A stretch of DNA of 64,000 nt from Acanthosepion esculentum (Eukaryota; Mollusca; Cephalopoda; Sepiida; Sepiidae): positions 58,335,946-58,399,945 of the forward strand of contig OZ038500.1 in assembly GCA_964036315.1 (NCBI GenBank), written 5' to 3'. The notes under the pieces are model-generated. The model was not told the DNA's origin. It did not search any database and saw nothing but the letters and a program-made list of their open reading frames with translations. Both the position numbers and the translations under genes were made by a program. Below, piece by piece: positions 9,611 to 20,894 of this stretch (position 1 is the first letter of the stretch; every line of letters starts with the position of its first letter).

Positions 9611-11915
9611 ATGTTGATTTTTTTAACCAACTTCTACAGCGTTGAGTCCTTCCTCATTGCTAATTGCCCGGATATACTGGCCCTGTGTGAGACAAATATT
9701 GACCTCGCTATCCCTTCTTCTGATCTCTCGATCCCTGGATACCTTCCTCTCCTCAGAAAAGACTCTCTAACCCACATGCATGGCCTGGGTGTCAAGGAAC
9801 ATCTCCCTCTGGCTAGAGAGTCCTCTCTCGAATCGCCGGATCATTCGTTCTTGTGTCTCCGGCTATCTCTTCTCAATGCCGTAAGCTATCTCTTCTTCCT
9901 CTACCGCTCTCCATCCTCTCAGGACTGTGGGATACTCGATGTCCTTTCTGACAGCATAGATAGGGCCCTCTCTGCCCATCCGTACGCTCACATATTTGTA
10001 TTTGGCGATTTAACGCCCATCACAACCAGTGGCTTAAGAACGCTACTACCGACCTGGAAGGCATTCATACTCTCAACTTTTCAGTCTCTCAATCCTTCAC
10101 TCAGATAATCGATTTCCCCACGCGTTTTGCCTACAACCGTGACTGTAAGGCCTCACTTCTCGACCTGTGTTTTACCTCCATCCCTGAGTCTTGTAGTGCC
10201 ACGCAGCTCTGTCCTATCGGTAACTCCGATCATGCTGTAGTGTCTGTTAGCATCTCCTTCAGCCCCAACCTCTTCAAAGAGCCTCCTGCCACCAGAACCA
10301 CATTCTGCTACCAACGGGCTGACTGGGACTCGTTTCGTGACTTCCTCCGCGATGTCCCCTGGGATGCTGTATTTAAGCTCCCCACTCATGATTGTGCTTC
10401 TGAGTTCTTTATCTGGATTAAAGCCGGTATCGAAGCTTTCATCCCCTCCAGGAAATTCAAGGTCAAACCGCGCTCCTCCCCCTGGTTCACAGCTGCTTGC
10501 TCAGCCGCCATTGCCCATAGGAACCACTTCTTCCACCGTTTTCGAAGTGATATGTCCGACTCCAATAGACGGTATTGGGCATTATTTCTAACTTAGATCA
10601 CCACAAGGCTACTGGTGGTGACGGAATACCAACCATTTTCCTGAAGAAATGCGCACCTGAACTGGCGCTTGCCCTCTCTAAATTGTACAACCGCTGCCTC
10701 AAGGAGTCCTGTTTTCCTGACTGCTGGAAGTCCTCAACCATTGTTCCTGTCTTTAAGAACTCTGGTGACCCCTCCGACCCTTCCAATTACCGTCCTATCA
10801 GTCTCCTACCCATCTTCGACAAAGTCTTCGAGGCCATTATCAACGCCAAAGTGATTAATCACCTGATATCCCACGATCTGCTCTCAGACAAGCAGTATGG
10901 TTTCCGCTTTGCCCGATCTACTGCCGATGTGCTTATGGCCATCACTGAATTTGTCTACCAAGCTATCCATGATAACGGTGAAGCTCGTGCCGTGGCCCTT
11001 GACATCTCCAAAGCATTCGATAGAGTTTGGCATGCCGGCCTTCTTCGCAAGCTCCAGGGTTATGGTATCACAGGTCGATTGTTTGACCTAATACAATCAT
11101 TCCTGTCAAACCGGGATTTGAAGGTTGTTCTCAGTGGATTCATCTCCAGCTCCTATCCTACTAACGCAGGTGTTTCTCAAGGCTCCATCCTAGGCCCTAC
11201 TCTACGCCATAGACTCCCAAGTCGGCATCTACGCTGACGACGCCACTATTTACTCCTGCCTCAAACACACATCTAGTGAGGCGGACAAAGCTAACCTGGC
11301 AGCTCAAATTGAAAAGGACCTCCAATCGGTTGTGAACTGGGATGATAAATGGATGGTTAACTTTAACGCCTCTAAAACAAAACTGCTCTCTATTAACCAC
11401 CACAAGGATCCATCCCTGCATCCCATTAGAATGTCTGAAGACCAACTTCTCGAGAGCTCCTCCCTGCGGCTGCGGAATCGATCCTTCAAATCTATAAATC
11501 GACCATTCGCCATATATGGTCTGGGGCCCCTGCTGTTTGCCTCAGGGTTCTTGATAAGATCCAGAGACGGATAGGCAACGTGATTGGCCCTGATCTGTCA
11601 TTTTGTCTGCAGTCGCTCTCTCACAGACGCGATGTTGCCTCGCTCTGCCTTTTTTACAAGTACTTCCACGGTAATTGCTCCGAGGAGTTGCGTTCGCTTG
11701 TCCCCAGGCCTCGTGAATTTAAACGCCCCACGAGGCTGGCATCCCACTCCCACCCCTACACTGTGGAAACTGTTAGATGTAGACGTCTCTTCTACTCCAA
11801 TACCTTCATGTCCGGCTTTGCTTGGGGTGATACGATTAAAAAAAAAATTAAACATATGGCTTGTACGTAATCATTTGACTCGATGGCGACATCCCTCTCA
11901 TCTGTCTCTATAAAG
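9611..11915 (+). pseudogene. Non-LTR retrotransposon with endonuclease and reverse transcriptase (jockey/CR1-like), frameshifted
   Basis: This is the longest LINE in the window. The 9611-10108 frame reads as an apurinic-type endonuclease: CPDILALCETNID (the catalytic E is in ET), SSDLSIPGY, FFLYRSPSSQ and FVFGDL. Further endonuclease sequence runs in another frame to 10596. The frame at 10575-11237 is the reverse transcriptase: HHKATGGDGIP, NYRPISLLP, KQYGFRFARST, ALDISKAFDRVWH (motif A Asp) and GVSQGSILGP. After a frameshift, motif C reads IYADDATIY near 11230-11258. The C-terminal part reads LDKIQRRIGNVIGPDL, SHRRDVASLCLFYKYFHG and RCRRLFYSNTF. The 5' end (ORF1) and proper 3' tail are absent. 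Shorter relatives are at 15040, 40280, 48173 and 59472. The clade name is tentative. Confidence 0.85.
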
Positions 11916-12073
11916 GAGTTGTTTCTTGATGGAATTTGTAGTATAGACCAACCTCTTTCAATCAAGCTAGGGTAATCTCTCCTTTTATCGTTCTGAAATA
12001 ATCGTCTAGACAAGTCATATCTGAGCAGACATCTACAGAAACTAGAACTGTTAGGCCCTCATTGGTCTAAATA

Positions 12074-13112
12074 CGATGTTCGATAAAAGTGACTCACCTA
12101 ATTTTTTTTATTTAAAACTTCTTTCGCCTATTCTTTTTGGGGTCAAACTAATTTTTAATCTCACTAATATAAAGACCCCTTCCCGACCGCCTAGTAAAAA
12201 AGTTTACTCACCCTAAGTTATTTTATTGATAATTATAATTTTGGATATAAATGAGATTTAGGGAAAAAGTGACTCACTTATTTCCTGCAACTAGTAATCA
12301 ATAGAAACATAACCGAACAGCTTTAAATAAAGAATAATAGAGGTATAATTTATTTATAATAGGTAATATAGGTCGAAATATTTAATAATCTATGTGTCCT
12401 CCCTTATTTTGAATAACCTTTTCATCCCTTTTTGGCATTGACTTGATTAGGTTCTGGCAAATCTCATCTCCAAGCACTGAAGTCCATTCGGATATGAAAT
12501 TCACGATCAAATCCTCTTTGTTGCTCAACTGCTTTCTCGAGAGCCTGTACTTTATAATGCTCCATAAGTTTTCTATGGGGTTGAGGTCAGGAGATTGGGG
12601 TGGCCATCTCATAACGCTCACCTGCTTATGCAGGGAGCATTATCCTGCATAAAAATGAGCTTGGGGGGGTCGATTTGCATCCTTTCAGCAGAAGGTAGCA
12701 GACAAAACTCTAAAATTCTCTTGTACTACTTGCTCCTGAGGGTCTTTTCAATAGGTTTTAAGAAACCAGTTCCATGAAAAGAAAAGCATCCCCAGAACAT
12801 TATACTAAACGGATGATTGACAGTACTTACTGCTAAATTCAAAGAGCTTTCAAAGCTTCTTCTTCGGCTTTGAAATCGCTTATCCTTTGAATATAGCTCA
12901 ACTTTCGTTTCATCACCTAGCAATGCTTTCTTCTGCTTTGAAATAAAGTATATAGAACTAAATCATCAATTTCCATTCTAAAGAATTCATTCAAAGAACT
13001 GACAAGGTAATTGAAAAATTCTTCGATTTGACCTCCATTGAATATATTCTTGCCTGTAAGGAACATTTAGTAAAAAAAAAATCAGATGAGTCACTTTTAT
13101 CGAACTTCACTG
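12074..13112 (-). mobile_element. Tc1-like transposon, decayed, with an extra 130-bp block
   Basis: Terminal inverted repeats are visible as GTTCGATAAAAGTGACTCA just inside each end, with TA at 12072-12073 and 13113-13114, giving about 1039 bp. Minus-strand transposase pieces include LGDETKVELY (first catalytic Asp present, 12905-12930), FMQDNAPC (about 12640), and PPQSPDLNPIENLW (third acidic residue present, about 12600-12560). The helix-turn-helix half is missing. In its place, 12931-13065 carries a block nearly identical to 14062-14196. Stops and frame changes make it inactive. Confidence 0.85.
12931..13065 (-). repeat. Block inside the Tc1 element duplicated from or to 14062-14196
   Basis: About 130 bp differs from 14062-14196 by only a few bases. 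Both copies keep the same open frame on the minus strand (GKNIFNGGQIEEFFNYL, then SSLNEFFRMEIDDLVLY, then LFQSR). The join with the transposase lies at TTTCAAAGCAGAA, present in both. See findings. Confidence 0.8.
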
Positions 13113-13114
13113 TA

Positions 13115-13800
13115 TATCTTCAGTATGTTTTTTTAGAACATTTTCTGATATAAAGAAAAAGTGGGTTGCTACTCTAAATACTGGACAAAAAAAAGAAGAA
13201 AAATGAGGATTTTTTTATAAGCAAGGACCTAAAAATGGTGGTTAGACGTATCATCATTTCAACTCCTCAAAATGTGAGAGTCCGGCTCCATGCGTTCCGT
13301 CCAACTTTAATCTCCAAAAATTGAAATGCAATGTCAATCGCTATCTACCGTAGTCCTGATTACTCTTCTTCTGTACTCGCTCCTTAGCGGTGTTTCTGTT
13401 TTCTAATTCTTCAAAACCTAACTACCCCTTGTGTCTCAGTGGCTTTAACGCCTTGTTTGGAGAGAATTTGATAAAAAAAAAAGAAAATAATTGTTATCTA
13501 TCTTTATTATTGCTTCGGTTTTCTTGTATAATAATGTTTACGGGGCCCAACATATCTTCGCTTCATAGACGACGCAGACACACACGCTTTTTTTAAAGTC
13601 AAATGTCAATCGTTATCTGTTTTCCTTATTCTCATAATCTGCATTTTCTCCCACTTTCTCATTGACTCCTATCATACACCTTATTCGGCATTACCATTTC
13701 GACAGTAACCGCCTACATTGGGAGGCTCACATGTCTACTATAAAGAAAACAAAGAAACATTCACAAGAAGAACGAATTCTGATATCTTGTATTCGCAAGA
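13115..13800. other. No feature recognised
   Basis: This is AT-rich spacer between the Tc1 element and the ORF cluster at 13811-14304. Short open frames show no recognisable protein. Confidence 0.45.
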
Positions 13801-13810
13801 CAGACATCCC

Positions 13811-14304
13811 CTACAATCTATGACATTCGCTTAGCCCAGGCAGCTTTAATAACTTTAATAACATCATTGTTGGAAAATGTGGCCTGGTTTTATCATGTGG
13901 AGAAATGATGACTTTTCTGTTCATCCAGGCAAAAACGAATTTTTTAATGCACTGATTAAAGCATGCCAATGAGTCTTGAAGCATTATTCGTTTGACAACG
14001 TTCAAGGAAACTATGATATCTCCAATTATTTCGGATCCACCACGGCTTCAATAGATTTAATTCTGCTTTGAAATAAAATATATAGAACTAAATCATCAAT
14101 TTCCATTCTAAAGAATTCATTCAAAGAACTGATAAGGTAATTGAAAAATTCTTCGATTTGACCTCCATTGAATATATTCTTGCCTGTAAGGAAATAGTTA
14201 ACATTCTTCAAAAAAAAATTGCAATCCGTAAAAGACAGCACAGATAAATAGGTAAGCGGTAATAATGTCTCCATATTCAACATTAAGAAAAATCTCATTT
14301 TCAC
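13811..14304 (-). pseudogene. Unrecognised coding-like region, two overlapping frames
   Basis: One frame (14304-14026, 92 codons) reads through TGKNIFNGGQIEEFFNYL and FRMEIDDLVLYILFQSR to a stop after VVDPK. A second frame (14005-13811, with upstream codons open to about 14030) continues as EIIGDIIVSLNVVKRIMLQ, SLACFNQCIKKFVFAWMN and PHFPTMMLLKLLKLPG. The second begins where the first stops, which looks like one longer coding sequence broken by a frameshift. I do not recognise the protein. Part of it is duplicated inside the neighbouring Tc1 element. It could be a decayed host exon or a fragment of another transposon. Confidence 0.35.
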
Positions 14305-14645
14305 AAGCTGTTGGGGAGGTTAGCGTTAGAAGAAAAAAAAATCACGATCCTTTTATTCAGTAAAAAGGAAATTTTTTCAATGGACGCTTTCACAATTGTC
14401 TGTCTGCAAGTGCTTATTTCTCTAAACGTATTTGCTTACGTCAGCGTTTCTGTAGAATCATAGTCACAAAACTGCTGTGCGAAGTTCGATCTTTACTGGA
14501 GGCACTTCAAAATGTCTGACTTTGTGCCTGACATTTCTGAGCTCCAGAAAGAACAGATCATTCTTCATTTACAAATCGGATACATCTACTGAGCTTTACT
14601 TGAACCGGGTCTTGTGTAATATCAGTTCTCCTATAGTGGATTCTG

Positions 14646-15020
14646 GACGATCTCAAATATGAAGAAGAGGCTTTAATCAACAGAAATGGGGTTCTACAGA
14701 AGGATACTGAGGATACCATGGACCGAACATGTGGGCAACGACGAAGTTCTAGAGAAAATGAAAACGAAAAGGAAACTTATATTTAACATCAGGAAGAGAC
14801 AGTTGACATTTCTTGGGCATATAATGTGGAAATGGTGCCTGAAAAATTAGATACTCATATGACATATTGAAGGCAATAAGGGCATAGTAAAACAATGTAT
14901 AACCTACATGAGCATGAGTGAATGGATGGTGGGGTGTGGATTGGGTGTGATAGCAAAAGGGACAACATTTATTAAGTAATACAAATTAAAGGAAATTAGG
15001 GAGAGCCGCGATCATCAACG
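14646..15020 (+). pseudogene. RTE-type LINE 3' end fragment
   Basis: Plus-strand reading gives FYRRILRIPWTEHVGNDEVL, then EKMKTKRKLIFNIRKRQL and TFLGHIMWK, then a decayed MSEWMVGCGLG. This is the C-terminal tail of the same RTE-type protein as at 20895-21715 and 45365-45885. Stops interrupt it. Confidence 0.75.
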
Positions 15021-15039
15021 TTCTGGATTGGAACCTCTA

Positions 15040-15240
15040 CAGCTTCACTTTGAACCTTGATTGAGTTCAAAATCGTTTATGTTGTCTTATACTGAATGTC
15101 TAATTGTCACTTTGAAGCATCTTTTCCTCAAACACAATGTGGCAAACCAAACACTGCTCTATCGCTATTTCCATGGCAAATGTTCAGATGAACTCTATTA
15201 TTTAATCCTACGAGTTGAGCTTTACCGGTAAGAGAGGCCA
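15040..15240 (+). pseudogene. Jockey/CR1-like LINE C-terminal fragment
   Basis: The peptide LLYRYFHGKCSDELYYLI matches the SHRRAVASLCLFYRYFHGNCS region of the LINE at 9611-11915. The surrounding frame is damaged. Confidence 0.6.
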
Positions 15241-15257
15241 TGGAGTCGAATTTGTTG

Positions 15258-16040
15258 TTTTTTATTAAATTTTCTGTCTTCACGAAATTACTCGTCGACA
15301 GAGCCTTGAGCCGAATCGGTTTAAGTTCTTGAGTAGAATTCCTTCGTTGGAACAAGTTAGAATGGATTTTCCCATTGCATTGATGGTCTCTGGCTTAAAA
15401 TGATGAACCAAACACTAATCCTGGTTTAGTAAAAATCAATGAAACCAGCTGGGTCTGCATCAAAGTCAGATTTCCACGTGATACGATCAGTCTGGTGCGC
15501 TTTTGAGCAAGTGTTAAAAGACGTGGCGCCCACCGAGTAAAATAACTCATGTCAAGTTCATTGTATAGAATATTCTCAACTGACAGAATCGGTTTATTAT
15601 ATGAATAATTAATCCGGCATGAGATACAAGATTGCCTTAAAAATCGTTTACAGACGGAATGACAATATTTATAGAAATGATTTTAATACTTGGAAGTAGT
15701 ATTTACTCTGCCTCCTCACTGAGACCTGATGTGACACAACGTCAGGTTTAAAGTGAGGTACCCGAACGCATGCGTCCGGGCCATGGCCCCAAATTGCACA
15801 GTCCACGCAACCGTCGTTTGCGTTGGCCTTGGTATGACGTGGAAGTGTTACTCACTGATTCAGGTTATTATATGAATAATTATATCAAGAATAGTTCTGT
15901 TTATGACACTTAGAAGAAATGTTATCAGCAAATTTCTTGTTTTACAAGGCTTTTTTTTTTTCAAGTTTATGGCTTCAAGAAATTACGCGTTGTCAGAGCC
16001 TTGAGCGGAATCGGATTAACTCAATTCTTGAGTAGAATTC
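15258..16040. repeat. Direct repeat pair around a GC-rich element
   Basis: A block with AGAGCCTTGAGC and TTCTTGAGTAGAATTC occurs at about 15258-15345 and again at 15950-16040. Between them lies an inverted copy (15690-15865) of the GC-rich repeat of 3140-3430, recognisable by GATGTGACACAACGTCAGG and CCGAACGCATGCGTCCGGG. ATTATATGAATAATTA also occurs twice (about 15596 and 15867). Confidence 0.5.
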
Positions 16041-16620
16041 TAATTTAATTAAGAATACAGGCTTGGAATAATAAAAAAATTTTTTTTTCTAATTTGGCTA
16101 TATTTCAAAATTGTGTTTTCTTTTCCCTAGAAGCAAATTATAGGTCTTCCCGATTACAAAAGCATTCTTTGTTTCAGTTTTAAAATTCTCTCCACCGTTG
16201 CTTGTCGAGGACTGAAAAACCTAGCGATTGTAATAGAAACTATTTTTTTAAAATCATACCTAGCAAATGCTAAACGAGTCGATTTTTAAAAAAATATAGA
16301 ATCCATTCTAAACGCGGTGGGCATTTTCGACTTAGCATCACAAAAAGTATCTTAAATATGACTGTTTATTTTCACCGGTATAGTTTCCCTCGAAATACTT
16401 CAACTGGGAGGTTCTCAGTAATTCTCCAGGCTTATGACTATTCACTAGTAAAAGTCAAAAAAAGTTATACATCTGTTAAAGAAAAACTACTATTACTGAG
16501 TATGATGGCGGCTTATTAAAAACGGGTGTGAAAACCAACTGATACTAAATAAGGAATGAAAAACCATAAAACATCATAATTGCGTGTCAGAATTTTAGAT
16601 TTTTCATATTCTATGAGTGT
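16041..16620. other. No feature recognised
   Basis: This is AT-rich sequence with homopolymer runs. I see no transposon protein or repeat core. Confidence 0.45.
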
Positions 16621-16635
16621 GATTGTATTACAACA

Positions 16636-16636
<1 letters not shown>

Positions 16637-16711
<75 letters not shown>

Positions 16712-16738
16712 CCGTTCACACACACAGACATATATATT

Positions 16739-16819
<81 letters not shown>
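16637..16819. repeat. (TA)n microsatellite, two tracts
   Basis: Long TA runs occupy about 16637-16709 and 16730-16819, separated by a short TGCCGTTCACACACACAG spacer. The tyrosine-isoleucine frames seen on both strands are artefacts. Confidence 0.95.
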
Positions 16820-16822
<3 letters not shown>

Positions 16823-17009
16823 CATCCAAGAGAAACTCGATTGCTTCAAGCCGGGACCGAAATCTGACCAATTTTGTATCAGTCGAAGATTTTCCCTCTA
16901 AGATACTAACTATTTTGCTCCATCGCAGTTCAACAGCGTGACTAGACATCAGAATGCTTCACGACAATAGAAACCCGACCGATTTGGTATAAGTCTTTTC
17001 CCCAGAGCT

Positions 17010-17011
<2 letters not shown>

Positions 17012-17067
<56 letters not shown>

Positions 17068-17183
17068 AGTTTTAAAGAATGCTATATTTATCGTTGAAAC
17101 AACTAGGACAGAGCATATAAAAATATATGAGTGAACAATGAGGTCACTACCAAGACTATTGCTTACTCGAACGTAATCTTCAG

Positions 17184-17253
<70 letters not shown>

Positions 17254-17330
17254 ATAAATGACAGATAGGAAGTATTTATCGATCCAACATGTTTCACTTT
17301 TGTGAAAGCATCCTCATCAGAGAATGAGAT
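17012..17330. repeat. (TA)n tracts with a hammerhead-like motif on the minus strand
   Basis: TA tracts lie at about 17012-17060 and 17188-17251. After the second, the minus strand reads CTGATGAG (about 17318-17311) followed by GAAACATGTT (about 17295-17286). This resembles the ends of hammerhead or Penelope-related repeats, but the intervening helix is poor. Confidence 0.6.
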
Positions 17331-17814
17331 TTGGAGAAAAATGATGAAATAAATTCTGGTATTTTTATATTTGTGTTGTTTGATTTTCATTGGTCAGTCA
17401 TGTTTCACGTCTATTGAGAATTCACAATATGCATTCAAACACATACAATTACAAATTTACATTACCATCTCTTCCCCACATAGGCAAACTAGTATTATTA
17501 TAGACTCACATACATGTAGCAATATTTACTGTTTTTCAGGTAGACTTCGAATCCTTTAATTCCTGGAAAATTTGGATGGCCGAGTCGTCTCTCCTCGAAT
17601 TAAGAACTCCACAAATTATACTAACTTTGATGATGACTTAAAAAATAGAAAGTTGGTCCGTATTTCTGATACTTTTCTTCCAAAGTGACCTTCGGACAAT
17701 TTCCTCCTTCTCTGAGAAAGATAATTGTAAAAGTCGATCATTAAAATTTATCGACACAATATGTCTCTCATTTTAAATAGTATTTACCTTAAATATACAT
17801 AGTTGCACGCGCAC

Positions 17815-17815
<1 letters not shown>

Positions 17816-17910
<95 letters not shown>

Positions 17911-18042
17911 CACACACACGAGGGTATCTGCACTTTCGCCGTAAAATATCTTTGTTTGTCACACAGCCTCCCGCTCATGCGTGCTTTTCAGTTGGTACTA
18001 TTGTAGTCAGGTGATCCAAATTTGGAAATCAATCTACCTATA

Positions 18043-18130
<88 letters not shown>
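17816..18130. repeat. (TA)n microsatellites
   Basis: TA tracts occupy about 17816-17910 and 18039-18130, with a short CACACACACG border and about 120 bp of unique sequence between them. Confidence 0.95.
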
Positions 18131-18134
<4 letters not shown>

Positions 18135-18182
18135 GAAATAGATAGTGTGATGGAGCGAGACAGATGATGTTCTGTCATACAA

Positions 18183-19085
18183 TTGTAGAAAGAAAAAATT
18201 GACCTACTGTCTATTTGCTTTTCTCAAATAGATAGAGATTATTTCAACTTCAAATGTTAATCTTAATAGGCAAGGCATTTTTTTCAGAAACTCCATGTTG
18301 TAATGTTCATTTCACTATCTTTTCCGGGGAAATTTATTACCCACGGCGATAAGTTAGGGAAACATACATTTTTCTCGAAGTCTGTTGTGTAATTCCTTCA
18401 TAAAATATCTTGCAAGCGAAAGGTAAAATAAAAAGAACAACCAAATAAGGAAAAAAAAAGTCATTAGTTATTGATCTGGAGAAGAGAGCAATAAATCAAT
18501 CAAGAATGCCTGAAGACAGTTTATTGCTTTGTAGACAATGCATTCGATGAATGCATCGATCTGTACTCCTTCTGATTTTGAAATTACTTACCGCCGGATC
18601 AAGATACTCTAAACTATGTCAGGTGCAGCATGAAGACAAAGTAAATCCATGATAAATTTTCTCCTAGGATGATGATGTAAAGTAAAATAAGACCTCGTTC
18701 TGGCAATTTACCAAAACAAAAATCTACAAGTCTCGGTTTGAATGTAAGGAACATAAATCCCTAAAATGTCTACTTTGTATTTACTTTCCAATTAAAAGAA
18801 AATACCCTATTTCTGAACCTAGGCGATGATGGCTCTTCACATTTTCCTTTTATTTATTATCTATAAACAATCAGGATATTTTGGAAATATAGCGAAGTGG
18901 CTTAAAAGCCTCCCTATCGAGCGCCATTTAAGCTATTTCCTGCGGAGAGCTCTAGTTTGGGCCTTCATAACAATAAAGAGGGGATGTAGATGTGATAGGC
19001 AACAATAAAGTACAGAAGAACTCAAAATTGATCGCTGCATTTAAGTATTCCATTAATATTTAAGCATACCTATTAAAAGTTCAAC
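18183..19085. other. No feature recognised
   Basis: This is AT-rich unique-looking sequence. A 60-codon frame at 18826-19008 has no recognisable motif. Confidence 0.45.
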
Positions 19086-19088
19086 GAA

Positions 19089-19235
19089 GAGGGAAATTAG
19101 CTATTGAGAGTTTTTGTCCCTTTAATTTAAATATTGTGTCTCACTGACATTGGCATTCATTATATAGAAGATGAGCTATTGGAAGTTGTGTCCCTTTAAT
19201 TGAAAAAAATGTGACACACTACATTGGCATTTATT
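19089..19235. repeat. Two-copy direct repeat, about 76-bp unit
   Basis: GAGCTATTGG-like start, TTGTGTCCCTTTAATT and CATTGGCATTTATT-like sequence occurs twice, near 19100-19165 and 19172-19235. The SINE at 19236-19528 inserted into the end of the second copy. Confidence 0.6.
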
Positions 19236-19528
19236 CAGTCAGTTATGTGCCATGCGTGATGCACGCTTAGGCGATCATGTATCTTTCGATATATGATTGA
19301 CAAGGCAGATTCTTTCCCGCAGTATATTGCCATTTTTTTCTGCGGTAGACCAGTTACGATCCAAAGCTCTAGAACCCGGTCTGTCCCCATATTTACCCAT
19401 ATCTGAGAAGAAGAGGATTCATACCATTCCTAAGGTTATTAGCACGTAAGTGAATGTAATGGATTCGACTAGAAATTGAACCCGGCTCCCCGATTCCTCA
19501 GTCCGAGTCACTATCCATTACTCCACCG
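19236..19528 (-). repeat. tRNA-derived SINE with perfect target-site duplication
   Basis: This is the same family as 3792-4062. TGGCATTTATT is found on both sides, at 19225-19235 and 19529-19539, so this is a complete retroposed copy. The minus-strand start is CGGTGGAGTAATGG and the end is near CATGGCACATAACTGACTG. The 11-bp duplication implies LINE-type mobilisation. Confidence 0.85.
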
Positions 19529-20144
19529 TGGCATTTATTATATAGAATATTTCCCCTCCAAAGTATTCCTCTTACAAGATCGGACCCAACCCGAGACAAA
19601 CGAACGCATTCTACGCTGCTGTTAATCGAGAGATAGCATCAGGGAAAGATAGGTACATGCCTCCTTAATTACTTATTAGGAAAGTGAACGCTTCAGACAA
19701 GACTGGAATTTGAACCCGGTTCATCGATCTTACTTAACGGATGGATAGCCTATACACGAATCGGGCACACATGTTAGCAGTCTATAGTTTTCAACGGGAA
19801 AACCGAATGCTTATCTCCAAGTAAGGTATTTATCAGTAGATAAGCTAAATTCCTGAGATTCACCATTTCTCACACTCTCGGCCATGACACTAAGATGAGA
19901 AGGAGTTAAAAAGAATGAGAAGAATTTAGAAGAAGAAAAAATGGAAATATAATCCTAAACAGGAAACTAGGAATAAAACCTGTTCTCTTGTTCAAAAGAC
20001 CAGTGATGAGCGTGAATAGAATGATGTACGATATCTGGAAAAAAACAAAAAAAACCCAAAAAAACCTGTCGACATCTTTGAGATGAGGTACTATTATTTA
20101 CATTGTTCGAACTATTATCCCCTTCTTTATTTCTATATTCACAA

Positions 20145-20450
20145 CCTTTTGGCCGTTGTACGCTCCGGCCTTATTCAGGCGTTTGGCCCAGTGAATAAAT
20201 ACGTTGGTTAGATTCAGTGACTAGACCCAGAGTTGTGAGTTCAATACCAGGCCACAGTAGTGGGGAACCAAAACTTGGCTAGTTGAGTAAATGGGAAATA
20301 ACTGAAACATCCGTAAGAGGCATGGCACGTGGAACTAGAACAATCTACCCCTAGTGGTCGAAATAAAGTGTTCGATTCGAAATTCCAATCCCCAGAAGAA
20401 AGCCGGAGTGTAAAACGACCGAAACGTTGTGAATATAAGGATAACAGTCC
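20145..20450 (+). repeat. tRNA-like repeat ending in GGCCGAAACG-type motif, with inverted copy of its end
   Basis: The plus-strand body has a tRNA-like part (GTTGGTTAGATTCAGTGAC and GAGTTCAATACCAGG, 20195-20265), a middle AGAACAATCTACC, and the end AGAAGAAAGCCGGAGTGTAA then ACGACCGAAACGTTGTGAAT. At 20145-20188 the same end is present inverted. The end resembles a hammerhead core (CTGAAGA...GAAAC) with one extra base before helix II, as at 34529-34575. Confidence 0.6.
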
Positions 20451-20894
20451 AAATAATGTAAATAATGTAAATAATCTGGAAAAAAAACATTTCTAAATTT
20501 CCCATGTTAGTTTTAGTTACGATTTTACATTGATTCTTTCAGATCAGGTTTATCGCCATTTTTCACATTGTATAAGTTCTTATATAACAACTAGTTCTCA
20601 GTTTTGCGACGACGCTGCTATTACTTTTATCGAATGCTTTAGTCAGAACAATCTCTTAATAGATTTAATAGAAATTATTGTTTAGCGAGGATAGGATAGT
20701 TGAATATAAGATGTGAGATTGATTATTATTGGGTGCCACTTGCGAAATTCGTCATTAAACACACAAACAAACCATCAAGAGTTGACATATCTTAAAACGA
20801 ACTCTCCACAATCTTCTAAAATTTGTAACTTGAACACAGTGTTTAGACCACTGTAAATTCCGGTCTTCATTTTTTGATGTATTATTATTATTAT

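Noticed and set aside
16580..16949. Overlapping 70-100 codon frames on both strands
   Set aside because: They are (TA)n read as Tyr-Ile repeats. The same applies to the frames at 17784-18182, 24427-24834, 26047-26800, 38604-39240, 50980-51990 and 56216-56649.
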